Below are positions 1 through 8,169 of a stretch of 64,000 nt of DNA, piece by piece (within the stretch, counting starts at the first letter, position 1; every line of letters begins with the position of its first letter). This DNA comes from Kosakonia radicincitans DSM 16656 (GTDB lineage: Bacteria > Pseudomonadota > Gammaproteobacteria > Enterobacterales > Enterobacteriaceae), in contig NZ_CP018016.1 in assembly GCF_000280495.2 (NCBI RefSeq), forward strand, positions 4,960,001-5,024,000. Direction: 5' to 3'. The notes beneath the pieces were generated by a model. It was given only the letters and a program-made list of their open reading frames with translations, did not search any database and had not been told where the DNA came from. The position numbers and the translations under genes were made by a program.

Positions 1-459
1 CGGTAGCGGTTCGATACCCAGCGCGGAAAAATAGCTGGAGGTTTCATTTTCGTAATGAGAAATAACCCCGGTAAACTCCAGTTGCCCGGCAAGTGTAGAA
101 ATATCTGCCGCCAGTTCCGGTTCGCTTAATATCGCCTGTTTTAAAGACGGGTAATCCGCAATCAGGCTTTTATTTTTATTGGACGTGGCAAAATAATTCT
201 GGTGGTAGATCTGCACGTGACCACTATTCGTGCGGACCGTTTGCTCTTTTAAGATCCAGAACGAGTAATCGATAAATCCGCCATACAGGAAAATGGCGAC
301 GCCCCCCAAAATAATCGCCGACAGGGTCGAAAATGAGCGGCGCTTATGTCGGAAGAGGTTGAGAAATGCGAATTTCACGTCCCGCGCATGCATCACGGTA
401 CACCACAACAGAAAAAGCAGAATCAGTAGCACAATAGCGTTAATAAAGATCATGCTCAT
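1..459 (-). CDS. FtsX/MacB-like ABC transporter permease (N-terminal part)
   Basis: The reading frame starts at an ATG at 459, directly after the stop of the upstream gene (460-462), and stays open to the window edge, so about 153 N-terminal residues are visible. The protein begins with a hydrophobic segment (about residues 3-22), then a basic stretch (FRHKRRS) and a second hydrophobic segment (about 45-62), followed by a soluble periplasmic-type domain. This is the N-terminal layout of LolC/MacB-type permeases with a MacB_PCD domain. The ATPase at 1100-1807 belongs to the same LolD/MacB class, so the two should form one transporter. These transporters typically move lipoproteins, lipids or peptides out of the inner membrane. 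The substrate is not known; the operon suggests an acyl product or the protein it modifies. The C-terminal half lies outside the window. Confidence 0.8.
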   Translation of the reverse strand, partial: MSMIFINAIVLLILLFLLWCTVMHARDVKFAFLNLFRHKRRSFSTLSAIILGGVAIFLYGGFIDYSFWILKEQTVRTNSGHVQIYHQNYFATSNKNKSLIADYPSLKQAILSEPELAADISTLAGQLEFTGVISHYENETSSYFSALGIEPLP

Positions 460-1116
460 TTACTCACCCTTCACCAGCGGCAGCAGCACCTGCGCCACTT
501 CATTCTCATCCCACGCAGGCGCAACGTTGTTATGTAATTCCAGTGCCTTTGCCGCGACAGCGTCCTGGAGTTTTATTTGTGCCAAAAGCTGTGCGGCTTG
601 CGGGTATTTTTTGCAGTTATAGAGCGCGAGATAACGCATATGCTGGATCCGCGCAATTTGTGCAGGGTTAAAGAGCGTCTTATCTTTCAGCATCCATTCG
701 GTATCCTTGATCGTGACCGCGCAGCGTCCCATTTCCGGCGCCAGCCAGGCATCGACGCGTGCACGCATATAGCGCACCCGTAAATTATCTTCATGGCTGT
801 CAATAGCTTCATCGAGGTAGAAAAAACCGGTTTTGGCATATTCAGACGCGTTAATAAAGTCGTTCACCGCTGAGGCGTTTTCCGCCTGGCGCAGCACGCC
901 CCAGGCATAAAAGATTAACGAGACGACATTTTTTGTTTCGCCATACTCTTTGAACAGTGCGCTGGTTACGATGGCCAGTTGATCGGGCTGTGCCGGGAAA
1001 CCGCTCCGCATAACGCTTTCAACCGCCGGTACGCTGGAAGCATTGGCCACACCCGCGCAGGTAATGCTAAGCAGCCCTGCGCAGATAACGTCCCGCCATT
1101 TACGCCCTTGAGTCAT
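460..1116 (-). CDS. Secreted helical-repeat protein of the ABC export module, function unknown
   Basis: About 218 residues. I prefer the ATG at 1116 over the one at 1131 because a GGAGGA ribosome-binding site sits 7 bases before it and because the protein then opens with a clear signal peptide (basic start, hydrophobic core, cleavage near VANA-SS). The mature part is alpha-helical with TPR-like spacing (for example YAKTGFFYLDEAI and a C-terminal YPQAAQLLAQIK stretch). I do not recognise the family. The gene overlaps the end of the ATPase gene by 17 bases and abuts the permease gene, so the three are translationally coupled. It probably acts in the periplasm as an accessory of the ABC system, but that is inference from position. 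Confidence 0.7.
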   Translation of the reverse strand: MTQGRKWRDVICAGLLSITCAGVANASSVPAVESVMRSGFPAQPDQLAIVTSALFKEYGETKNVVSLIFYAWGVLRQAENASAVNDFINASEYAKTGFFYLDEAIDSHEDNLRVRYMRARVDAWLAPEMGRCAVTIKDTEWMLKDKTLFNPAQIARIQHMRYLALYNCKKYPQAAQLLAQIKLQDAVAAKALELHNNVAPAWDENEVAQVLLPLVKGE

Positions 1117-1807
1117 ACACCAATCCTCCATCCTTAATTTCTACCACCCGGCGCGCGCACTCCTTTAACTGCGCGGAATGCGTGGAGATGATGAATGTGG
1201 TCTTCGTCTGCTGATTGATATGCAGCAGAAGTTCCAGAATGGCTTCGCCGGTTGCCATATCCAGGTTACCGGTCGGTTCATCGGCGATAACGACCGCCGG
1301 GTCATGCGCCAGGGCTCTGGCAATCGCCACCCGCTGCTGCTGCCCGCCGGAGAGCTGGCCAGGTTTACGGTTGGCAAAATCTTCCAGACCAACACGATTC
1401 AGTAAGTCACGCGTTCTTTCACGCGCCTCTTTTTTACCGAAATGACCATTCAGGATCAGGGGATAAAAAACGTTATCAAAAACATTCAGAACAGGAATGA
1501 GATTGAAAAATTGAAAAATAAATCCCAGATGCTTACCGCGCACCGTTGATAACTCTTCTTCCGGTAATACATTGAGTAATTTATTCAAAAACATCACCGC
1601 TCCGGATGTCGGCTGATCGATACCAGACATGATATTTAGCAACGTACTTTTTCCGCTGCCCGAAGGGCCGCATAATGCCAGAAATTCACCTTTCGCGATT
1701 TCCAGATTAATATCCCTCAGCGCGTCGATTTTTCCCTCGCCGGAACCATAGCTCTTCGAAATATGACTAAGTAATATTGCTGGTAGTTCTCTGATTATGT
1801 CACTCAT
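1100..1807 (-). CDS. ABC transporter ATP-binding protein, LolD/MacB type
   Basis: This 235-residue protein has all ABC ATPase motifs: Walker [10 protein letters not shown] (about residues 47-55), Q-loop [10 protein letters not shown], signature LSGGQQQR, Walker [13 protein letters not shown] and the H-loop STHS. The DEPTGNLD form and the length are typical of LolD/FtsE/MacB ATPases, which partner FtsX-like permeases. It should energise the permease at 1-459 from the cytoplasmic side. It is co-transcribed between the ketosynthase-like gene (1818-2774) and the periplasmic protein gene, linking export directly to the acyl-synthesis genes upstream. Confidence 0.93.
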   Translation of the reverse strand: MSDIIRELPAILLSHISKSYGSGEGKIDALRDINLEIAKGEFLALCGPSGSGKSTLLNIMSGIDQPTSGAVMFLNKLLNVLPEEELSTVRGKHLGFIFQFFNLIPVLNVFDNVFYPLILNGHFGKKEARERTRDLLNRVGLEDFANRKPGQLSGGQQQRVAIARALAHDPAVVIADEPTGNLDMATGEAILELLLHINQQTKTTFIISTHSAQLKECARRVVEIKDGGLVYDSRA

Positions 1808-1817
1808 CGCAATGTCG

Positions 1818-2774
1818 TTACCCTACAGAATATTCAATATCAAAATAGTGATAACCAGATAAATTATCCGGCACGATAGTGCGAATTTTTCCGGAAGCAA
1901 CAGGATGTTGACGCAAATATTCAAAGCTTAGTGCAGGAGTCAGACAACCGCTGTAACCATAAATATCGGCAAGGCGAATAACCTTTTGCTGCAGCTCTGC
2001 CGGAAATGATTTTTCCCGTAAGCCTGCAAATGCCATGATTTCGACATCCTCAGCGTTGAGCTGCGAAATATCGGCACGTCCGGCCGCCATATAGCGACCA
2101 CTATTCACTTTCAATGCACTTTCGTGACGGCTGAAAATAAAACATCCCACGCGTTCAACCGTCAGGTTAACCCCATCAGCTTGCTGAGCGCTTTTCGCCC
2201 ACCGCGCAACGGCAATATCTTCCTCAGAAAAGACCATGATCGGGATGGCGCGATAGGCACAGCAAATCACCACATAATCGAAAACATCCCAGCACAGATA
2301 ATCCTGCGCCATGCTCATTGCCTGAGTGAATGCATATTTCTCACCGCGCATTTTGCAGGTCGGATCGTTAACAGAAAATTTCTTCACCAGATTTTTCGGT
2401 AACGTGTCGAGCATCGAAATATGCAATGCGCTGGAAATACTCTCCAGCAGCCCGGTTTCTCCCCACGAATCCGCATAGATAAATGCCGTTCGCGATTTGA
2501 ATAATTTCATCCGTTCTTTCGTGGATAAAGCCTGTAGCGCAACATCTGCGGCCTGCTCCATCGCCTCAAGGTATTTTATATACTGCGGGTTACGGATCAT
2601 CTCACCGGCATAGAGCGAGCCATCGGTACCAAAACGTTTAAGTCCCCACCCATTCTTCCGGGTAGACTTAAGCGCCAGATTATATAAATGCGCTTCCCAG
2701 GCATTCAGCCAACTGGGTTGATAGAAATAAAACCTGTCTTCCGGCTCAATAAGAGCAAACGATGATAAGTACAT
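1818..2774 (-). CDS. Degenerate ketosynthase-like (thiolase-fold) protein
   Basis: About 318 residues. The ATG at 2774 is preferred over 2786: a GGAAGG ribosome-binding site lies 4 bases before it, while the earlier ATG has none. No confident family match is evident by eye. Several stretches resemble ketosynthase landmarks: a helix/strand pair like the nucleophile elbow region (AFTQAMSMAQDYL then VVICCAYRAIPIM), an AGxxVFS-like strand (VGCFIFSRHES) and a YGYSGCLTPA stretch at the place of the usual GHxxGAAG. No catalytic Cys-His-His set can be assigned. It lies between an active-looking ketosynthase gene (9 bases beyond its preceding ATG) and the ABC ATPase gene. It may be a non-catalytic partner of the ketosynthases; this is inference. 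Confidence 0.45.
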   Translation of the reverse strand: MYLSSFALIEPEDRFYFYQPSWLNAWEAHLYNLALKSTRKNGWGLKRFGTDGSLYAGEMIRNPQYIKYLEAMEQAADVALQALSTKERMKLFKSRTAFIYADSWGETGLLESISSALHISMLDTLPKNLVKKFSVNDPTCKMRGEKYAFTQAMSMAQDYLCWDVFDYVVICCAYRAIPIMVFSEEDIAVARWAKSAQQADGVNLTVERVGCFIFSRHESALKVNSGRYMAAGRADISQLNAEDVEIMAFAGLREKSFPAELQQKVIRLADIYGYSGCLTPALSFEYLRQHPVASGKIRTIVPDNLSGYHYFDIEYSVG

Positions 2775-2795
2775 CAAACCTTCCATGGTTATTCA

Positions 2796-4010
2796 TCACG
2801 CGGGATTAATTGCAGACAGCACAATCCCAATTACCGAGCCATCCACACCGACGCCAACCTTCAGCAAATGATTTTTTTCATGCCCGCATACGCCGCGATC
2901 AATCAGCATAAACGGTGCCATCACATCCAAAATGGCGTCATTACTTACCGGAGCAATTAATTCGCGCTGGGTTAATGAGTGATGGGCAATAATCAAATCG
3001 ATAATGCCGGAGCCGGTCGCGCAGTAACCAATCTGCCCCTTATACGCCAGCACAGGAATCGCGTGCGAATCAGCAAATATTTCAATCGCTTTGGCTTCGG
3101 CTTTATCGCTGACGGAAGAACCATTGCCATGAGGAATAATGGCGCATAAATCCTGCACATTAACGCCCGCTTTATCGGTCACCGCACGCATGATTTTCAG
3201 GACATTCAGACTCAGCCAGGAAGCATCATTACTTCTGCCGGCGCTAATTTGCGCGTAGGAGGATTGCAGGCGCACGCCGCCCGTGACATCTCTGTCGCGA
3301 CGGTGGCGCAGGCTCTCCAGCACAACAACGCTGAACCCTTCGGAGAACAATACGCCTTTGCTGTTTTCACCAAACGGCTGGACTACTTCACTGTCCAGCA
3401 TCGACTGAGAATCAAGGAACCAGATATCCTGGGTTTTAATTTTCGAACAATTAATCACCACAACCAGGTCGATACCGCCCTGCTCGATCGCCTGGCAACC
3501 CAAATGAACGGCCGTCAACGATGAATTACTGGTGCAGTTCATATTTGGCGGCAAATACTGCAACTGGTATTTCTGCGCAAGTCTGCACGCTATCGTATCC
3601 TGCGACATATTCGATACGTGCAGGCGGGTTAATGAGCGGGTGAGCTTAATATCTTCAACGTCATTGCGATCGTAAAAAGCGTGATAATCGATGCCATCGA
3701 CGCGCCTGCCCAGCCCGGTTAAATAAACCCGCACGTTATTGCCTGCGAGAGAGTGTGTATCCAGTTTGGCCTGCGCAAGTGCCTCCTCGATCAACTGATA
3801 CACAATCTCTAATGCGCCATCATTAATGTGCTCCAGCCTGGCGACATATTTATTGCCATTAAACCCGCAGGTAATTGCCTCGTCATCAGAACGAAACCAG
3901 GGTTTCCTTTCCACCCGCTTCCCCTGACGAAGATACTCGATAAGCTGAACACTATTTCCGGCAAAGGGTAAATGTGCACTGTAGCCTGAAATGATGGCGG
4001 CATTTTCCAC
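2796..4010 (-). CDS. Beta-ketoacyl-ACP synthase-like protein with altered active site
   Basis: A 404-residue ketosynthase-family protein, the normal length for FabF/FabB-like enzymes. Visible landmarks are the nucleophile motif NCTSNSS (Cys159) and PHGNGSS (His294, in place of HGTGT). The second catalytic His of the GHxxGAAG motif is replaced by Tyr (GYCATGSG, Tyr329), after a retained Lys (AYKGQ). A Cys-His-His triad is needed for decarboxylative condensation in elongating enzymes, whereas KASIII and acyl-transfer relatives use other sets, so this protein may prime, acyl-transfer or off-load rather than elongate. Its ATG lies 4 bases after the stop of the fused ketosynthase gene, so the two are tightly coupled. 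Confidence 0.85.
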   Translation of the reverse strand: MENAAIISGYSAHLPFAGNSVQLIEYLRQGKRVERKPWFRSDDEAITCGFNGNKYVARLEHINDGALEIVYQLIEEALAQAKLDTHSLAGNNVRVYLTGLGRRVDGIDYHAFYDRNDVEDIKLTRSLTRLHVSNMSQDTIACRLAQKYQLQYLPPNMNCTSNSSLTAVHLGCQAIEQGGIDLVVVINCSKIKTQDIWFLDSQSMLDSEVVQPFGENSKGVLFSEGFSVVVLESLRHRRDRDVTGGVRLQSSYAQISAGRSNDASWLSLNVLKIMRAVTDKAGVNVQDLCAIIPHGNGSSVSDKAEAKAIEIFADSHAIPVLAYKGQIGYCATGSGIIDLIIAHHSLTQRELIAPVSNDAILDVMAPFMLIDRGVCGHEKNHLLKVGVGVDGSVIGIVLSAINPA

Positions 4011-4014
4011 AGCC

Positions 4015-6573
4015 TTATTCCTTAATTACCAGTGCGTAATAGTTCCCACCTTCCGTTGCCCCTACCAACAAGACATGCTTGATTGCCAGTTTCATCGGTT
4101 GACGGACAAAGTTCACGCGTTCATCGAAGAACGCCACGGTATTAGGAATCGCCGGAACGGACTGTTTTTTAATGCAATCGATGATGACTGCGAGGTTGAG
4201 CAAACCCGCCGCTGAGGCGACAAAACCAAAGCAGGCGTTGTAGTTAACGACCGGGACGTTCGGCTGTTTCTCGCCAAACACCTCGCGGATAGCGTCAATT
4301 TCAATCCGCGAATGCTCGTCGCTGCCATTGCTGGTGCCGCACACCAGATCGATCTCGCGCGCGCTGATGCCAGCGTCCGCAAGCGCACGGGTCACCGCCA
4401 GCGCCATTGAGGACGATTTTTCCGCCAGCTCGGCGACATCGAAGTAACTGTTGCTGCATGACTTCCCGTAACCCACGACTTCCGCCAGCACTTCCGCACC
4501 GCGCGCTGCGGCTGTCTGCGGATCTTCCAGCAGCAACATACAGGCGCCTTCACCCGGCACATACCCTTTGGCGTCTTTGCCGTAGACCTGATAATCGCTT
4601 GCCGCCGAGGTCATCTGGATCTTCTGCGTGACAGCATCCATATAGAGCGACATTGAGGGAAAATATTCATCCGCGCCGCCAACGATCACCTGCGGTTGCA
4701 GGTTCTGGCGCACAATCTCATAGCCGTAGGTTAAGGCGCCGAGCGCAGCATTTTCACCGCTTGCCAGCGTCGTGGTATAGCCTTTGATCCCTTCTGAAAT
4801 GCCGCAGAAGGTGGGAATCGCGTTCATCAGAGAACCCGGAAATTCCGAAGTTCTCACCTTACGCGGATCGGGTTTCAGGCTCTGCAAATATTTATAAGTT
4901 GTTTCCTGCGGACCACGGGACATTCCCATAATCAGGCCCAGCGCATCGCCATCGCGTTTAATTTTACGTTTCCCCTGCTCCAGCGCTTCGCAGAGCGCGA
5001 TAAGGGCAAACGTACCGCCCCGCGTTGCCTTACGCGGATCAAAACGACGTAAGTGCTTGCGTGGCTCCAGGCCCCTTACCTGGAAAGTTTTGAAATTCTT
5101 TTCGCTCTCTGGCAACGTGGCGTTGCTGAAAGAGAAGGCGTCACCGAACAGATCCGCGCACTGCCCGGTCTCATCCAGCACTTTGAGCAGTTCTTTCGCT
5201 TCTTCCAGCGTATCGTCCGGGAAAGTCACTCCGCCCAGTTCAACGTTCTGCTTGCCTTGCCAGACGTTTTCGAGGATCTCATTGAGCGTATGGCCGATAG
5301 CCGATACCGCGCCAATGCCGGAAATCGCCACGCGTTTGGCGTCGTAGGTGCTGACAGGAACGGACGCCGGCTCCATGCTGACGATCATGCAGCAGTTGTT
5401 GCCGCCGAACGCATAGTTATTCTTCATGAAGATATTGATTTTCCGGTCAAGGAAATCATTCGGCACATAGTCCAAATCGCACCCCGGGCGCGCTTTCGAG
5501 AAGTTCAGCGTCGGCAGTACCTGATGACCAGGCAGCGTCACCAGGCAAGCGATTAATTCCACGATGCCCGCCGCGCCGATGTTGTGTCCGAAGTAGGATT
5601 TGGTTGAGCTGATCAGCAGGTTTTCGTGGTTGGCAAAAACCTTTTTCATCGCCAGCGTTTCGATGCGGTCGTTGGCTTCGGTGCCGGTGCCATGCGCATT
5701 GACGTAATCGATCTGCTCAGGCTTCAGCCCGGCATTCTCCAGCGCCTTGTGCATTACCTGCACGGCACCGCTGGCGCGCGGATCCGGCCCGGTTTCATGG
5801 AATGCATCGCAGGAGGTGGCATAAGAGAGGATCTCGCCGTAAATCGTCGCCCCGCGCGCAACCGCATGCTCATACTCTTCAAGCACGATGGCGCCAGCGC
5901 CTTCGCCAATCGACATTCCCGACTGCCCAGAGAAAGGGGTACAGGAGTCCGGATGCATAACGTTCAGCGCATAAAAACCGGCGAATGTCGGCAGGTAGAT
6001 AGGCTCAGTCCCCACGGCCAGCATGGTTTTGCTCTTGCCGTTCTGAATAAAATCATATGCCATGCCCACTGCGTTGGGGCTGGCCGTACAGGCGGTGGCG
6101 ACCAGTTCAACGCCTCCTTTCAGGCCGAGCAGCGTGGAGACGCTGGAGCAGCAGGAAGAGAAGCCGCCGGAGAAGAGCGCCTTGCGCAGGGAAAAGTCTT
6201 GCAGGCGTTGCTCAAAGAGCGGCAAAAACGCTTCGGTCCCTGCGGATGAGACGCCCACGATTAAGCCGGTATCGCACAGGCTTGCCGCGTTATCCGCCAG
6301 CCCTGCCTGATTGAGCGCGTCTTTTCCCACTTTATAAGCCCACAGCGCAGCGTTATCGAGTGAGTCCGCGAGCCCTTCTGGCAGGCCGGAGTAATCGATA
6401 TCATGCAGCACTTCCGCCGCTCTGGCGTTTTCAAACCATGTTGAAAAACGCTCACTGTCAGCAACGCCGCACTTCTTATTCAGCAACGCTTCTCTGAAAT
6501 CCGCGACATTTTCTGCCAGCGACGACAAAATCCCGATGCCGGTGATGACAACCCTTTTCCTGCTTGTCTGCAT
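4015..6573 (-). CDS. Fused ketosynthase/chain-length-factor-like protein (KS-KS)
   Basis: An 852-residue protein with two ketosynthase folds in tandem. The first (about 1-400) has a full catalytic set: TACTAS (Cys162), HGTGT (His294) and FGHNIGAAG (His330), so it should elongate acyl-ACP chains. The second (about 405-852, starting at KRVAISGIGAVS) is recognisable by its fold but has lost all three residues: LASGENA instead of TACSS, CGTSNGS instead of HGTGT, and FGFVASAAG instead of GHxxGAAG. That is the pattern of a chain-length factor (KS-beta), here fused to its partner rather than encoded separately. The next gene, another ketosynthase, starts 4 bases after its stop. The gene begins about 100 bases after the GcvT-like gene, with a long hairpin in between. 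Confidence 0.92.
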   Translation of the reverse strand: MQTSRKRVVITGIGILSSLAENVADFREALLNKKCGVADSERFSTWFENARAAEVLHDIDYSGLPEGLADSLDNAALWAYKVGKDALNQAGLADNAASLCDTGLIVGVSSAGTEAFLPLFEQRLQDFSLRKALFSGGFSSCCSSVSTLLGLKGGVELVATACTASPNAVGMAYDFIQNGKSKTMLAVGTEPIYLPTFAGFYALNVMHPDSCTPFSGQSGMSIGEGAGAIVLEEYEHAVARGATIYGEILSYATSCDAFHETGPDPRASGAVQVMHKALENAGLKPEQIDYVNAHGTGTEANDRIETLAMKKVFANHENLLISSTKSYFGHNIGAAGIVELIACLVTLPGHQVLPTLNFSKARPGCDLDYVPNDFLDRKINIFMKNNYAFGGNNCCMIVSMEPASVPVSTYDAKRVAISGIGAVSAIGHTLNEILENVWQGKQNVELGGVTFPDDTLEEAKELLKVLDETGQCADLFGDAFSFSNATLPESEKNFKTFQVRGLEPRKHLRRFDPRKATRGGTFALIALCEALEQGKRKIKRDGDALGLIMGMSRGPQETTYKYLQSLKPDPRKVRTSEFPGSLMNAIPTFCGISEGIKGYTTTLASGENAALGALTYGYEIVRQNLQPQVIVGGADEYFPSMSLYMDAVTQKIQMTSAASDYQVYGKDAKGYVPGEGACMLLLEDPQTAAARGAEVLAEVVGYGKSCSNSYFDVAELAEKSSSMALAVTRALADAGISAREIDLVCGTSNGSDEHSRIEIDAIREVFGEKQPNVPVVNYNACFGFVASAAGLLNLAVIIDCIKKQSVPAIPNTVAFFDERVNFVRQPMKLAIKHVLLVGATEGGNYYALVIKE

Positions 6574-6607
6574 AAATATTACCTGGAGTTAACGACGAAT
6601 AGGCATG

Positions 6608-6665
6608 AAATAACCAGGCACGGGAAATATCCGCTACCTGCTCTTTATTTCCCGGCTGGTTATTT
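6608..6665 (-). other. Long imperfect hairpin between GcvT-like and KS-KS genes
   Basis: Two nested perfect inverted repeats fill this gap: outer arms AAATAACCAG (6608-6617) and CTGGTTATTT (6656-6665), inner arms CGGGAAATA (6621-6629) and TATTTCCCG (6646-6654), around a 16-base loop. In the mRNA (minus strand) it would fold into a stem of about 19 base pairs interrupted by a small bulge. No run of U follows, so it is not a classic terminator; an RNA-processing, stability or translation-tuning element is more likely. Confidence 0.6.
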
Positions 6666-6672
6666 TCAATAA

Positions 6673-7833
6673 TCAAACTGCGCTTTTTCTTTTGCTGGTA
6701 TCGATATAACTGTGCTCAGTTGGGCTAACCAACATGCTCAAATTATAAATAAACGGCATACCTTTCGTTTGCGCAGCGACCTTTTCATTCGCGGTTTGAA
6801 TATGGAAGCCGCTAATATCGGACCATGCATATTCATTATCGATAAGCGCCAGAGCAATATATCGTTGTAAGGCGGGTGAAAAGAGGGCTTTGACAACTTT
6901 ACCAACCTCATTGCCATCCACCATGACGCGATCGCCAGCGTAAATACCCGCACACGCTTCTGCGGCGATCATACCAATCATTTTCGATTGATGAGTGTCA
7001 TGAGACAGCGCTTCGACAGCCGCTTTACCGACAAAATCTTCTTTGTCGTATTGCACGGCCCATTGCATTTGCAACTCAATGGGATTCAACGTGCTGTGCG
7101 CCAGGCTGCGACCATCCCAGCAAGGATTCTCTACCCGCGCGATGATCTGGTAATCAAGGCCGCCGGTCTGCAAGCGATATTTGTCGCCGATATCGACAAG
7201 TTTCTGCCACTGTTCCGCCAGCGCAGGCTGTTGACCGATCGCCATGTAAGCAAATTCGCCGTGTTTACCACAGCGGAAAATCATCAGCTCATCATCGGTA
7301 CTCATATACTCATAATACGGCAGACCGATAATATCGAAGCCATGAATTTCAGCCATGACTTCCCAGGCGTATGGACCTTCCAGCAGAATAGCGCCCCAGT
7401 TCTCTTCACGCATGGCGCGAATTTCCGGGATCTCCTGGATATCGAGTTCATCCGCTTTTTGCAGACTTTTATTCAGACGCTCAATCAGTTCGCCTGCAGG
7501 AATATCTTCTGAAAGCAGGTAATAACCGTCAGCAGCGCAGAGAACATACACATCACCACGGATCGTGCCATCGTCATTCAGCACCAGAGAGTAGATGCCC
7601 TGCTCATCACGAATAATCGAAACATCGGCGGAAACCAGATGGTTAACCAGCGCCCATGCGTCATCGCCCATCACGCTGACAATCGCTACGTGCGAGTAAT
7701 CGACCAGCAGCGCATTTTCGCGCATCGCCTTATATTCGACCATCGGTTCGTTATAGGCGAAGGGGATGGAATAACCGTTATAAATGCCCATCATGGCATT
7801 ATTTTTCAAATGAATATCATTAAGAGATGTCAT
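6673..7833 (-). CDS. GcvT/DmdA-family aminomethyltransferase-like protein
   Basis: A 386-residue protein with the layout of glycine-cleavage T proteins: an N-terminal folate-binding domain (YNGYSIPFAY, then LLVDYSHVAIVSVMGDDA near residues 42-59, the usual D-xSH...xGxDA region), a central region (QTGGLDYQIIARVE) and a C-terminal GCV_T_C-type domain (IGMIAAEACAGIYAGDRV, GKVVKALFSPAL). Family members move one-carbon units to or from tetrahydrofolate. There is no gcvH or gcvP here; the neighbours are ACP and ketosynthase genes, so this is unlikely to be the housekeeping enzyme. A role in modifying or priming the acyl chain is plausible but inferred. Substrate unknown. Confidence 0.8.
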   Translation of the reverse strand: MTSLNDIHLKNNAMMGIYNGYSIPFAYNEPMVEYKAMRENALLVDYSHVAIVSVMGDDAWALVNHLVSADVSIIRDEQGIYSLVLNDDGTIRGDVYVLCAADGYYLLSEDIPAGELIERLNKSLQKADELDIQEIPEIRAMREENWGAILLEGPYAWEVMAEIHGFDIIGLPYYEYMSTDDELMIFRCGKHGEFAYMAIGQQPALAEQWQKLVDIGDKYRLQTGGLDYQIIARVENPCWDGRSLAHSTLNPIELQMQWAVQYDKEDFVGKAAVEALSHDTHQSKMIGMIAAEACAGIYAGDRVMVDGNEVGKVVKALFSPALQRYIALALIDNEYAWSDISGFHIQTANEKVAAQTKGMPFIYNLSMLVSPTEHSYIDTSKRKSAV

Positions 7834-7868
7834 ATAAGTATCCTGTTAAATTCCCTTTTAAATGCAGA

Positions 7869-8150
7869 TTACGAATTTTTCTTCTGAATGATAAATGTCG
7901 CCAGGCTATTGATACTTCTCATATATGAAGGATCGTCGCTTTCCGTGACTTTAATATCGAATACTTTATCCAGCAGAACAACAATCTCGGTGGCATCCAC
8001 AGAATCCAGCTTCAAACCATTACCAAATAGTGCTGTATCATCATCGATTTGAGATTCATCCCTTTGAATATTCAATCGCTGAATAATTTCAGTTTTGATG
8101 GTCAGCAATACATCTTTGCGCTTTTCAATATCGTCTTTAATTGTAAGCAT
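7869..8150 (-). CDS. Acyl carrier protein
   Basis: A small, acidic 93-residue protein with the ACP four-helix pattern and the phosphopantetheine attachment motif LDSVDATEI; Ser50 would carry the arm. It differs clearly from housekeeping AcpP (which has the DSLD form), as expected for a dedicated secondary-metabolism carrier. It sits between the dehydratase and GcvT-like genes, and a holo-ACP synthase gene in the same operon (9498-9866) could activate it. Base composition is AT-rich compared with the fused ketosynthase gene downstream. Confidence 0.92.
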   Translation of the reverse strand: MLTIKDDIEKRKDVLLTIKTEIIQRLNIQRDESQIDDDTALFGNGLKLDSVDATEIVVLLDKVFDIKVTESDDPSYMRSINSLATFIIQKKNS

Positions 8151-8169
8151 AACTAACTCTCCATGTTAA

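Noticed and set aside
6476..6676. Small open frame (66 codons) between GcvT-like and KS-KS genes
   Set aside because: It overlaps the start of the KS-KS gene in another frame, coincides with the nested hairpin and has no ribosome-binding site or family.
6673..7833. Housekeeping glycine cleavage system gene gcvT
   Set aside because: There is no gcvH or gcvP, and the gene is embedded in an ACP/ketosynthase operon, so it is treated as a GcvT-family member of different role.
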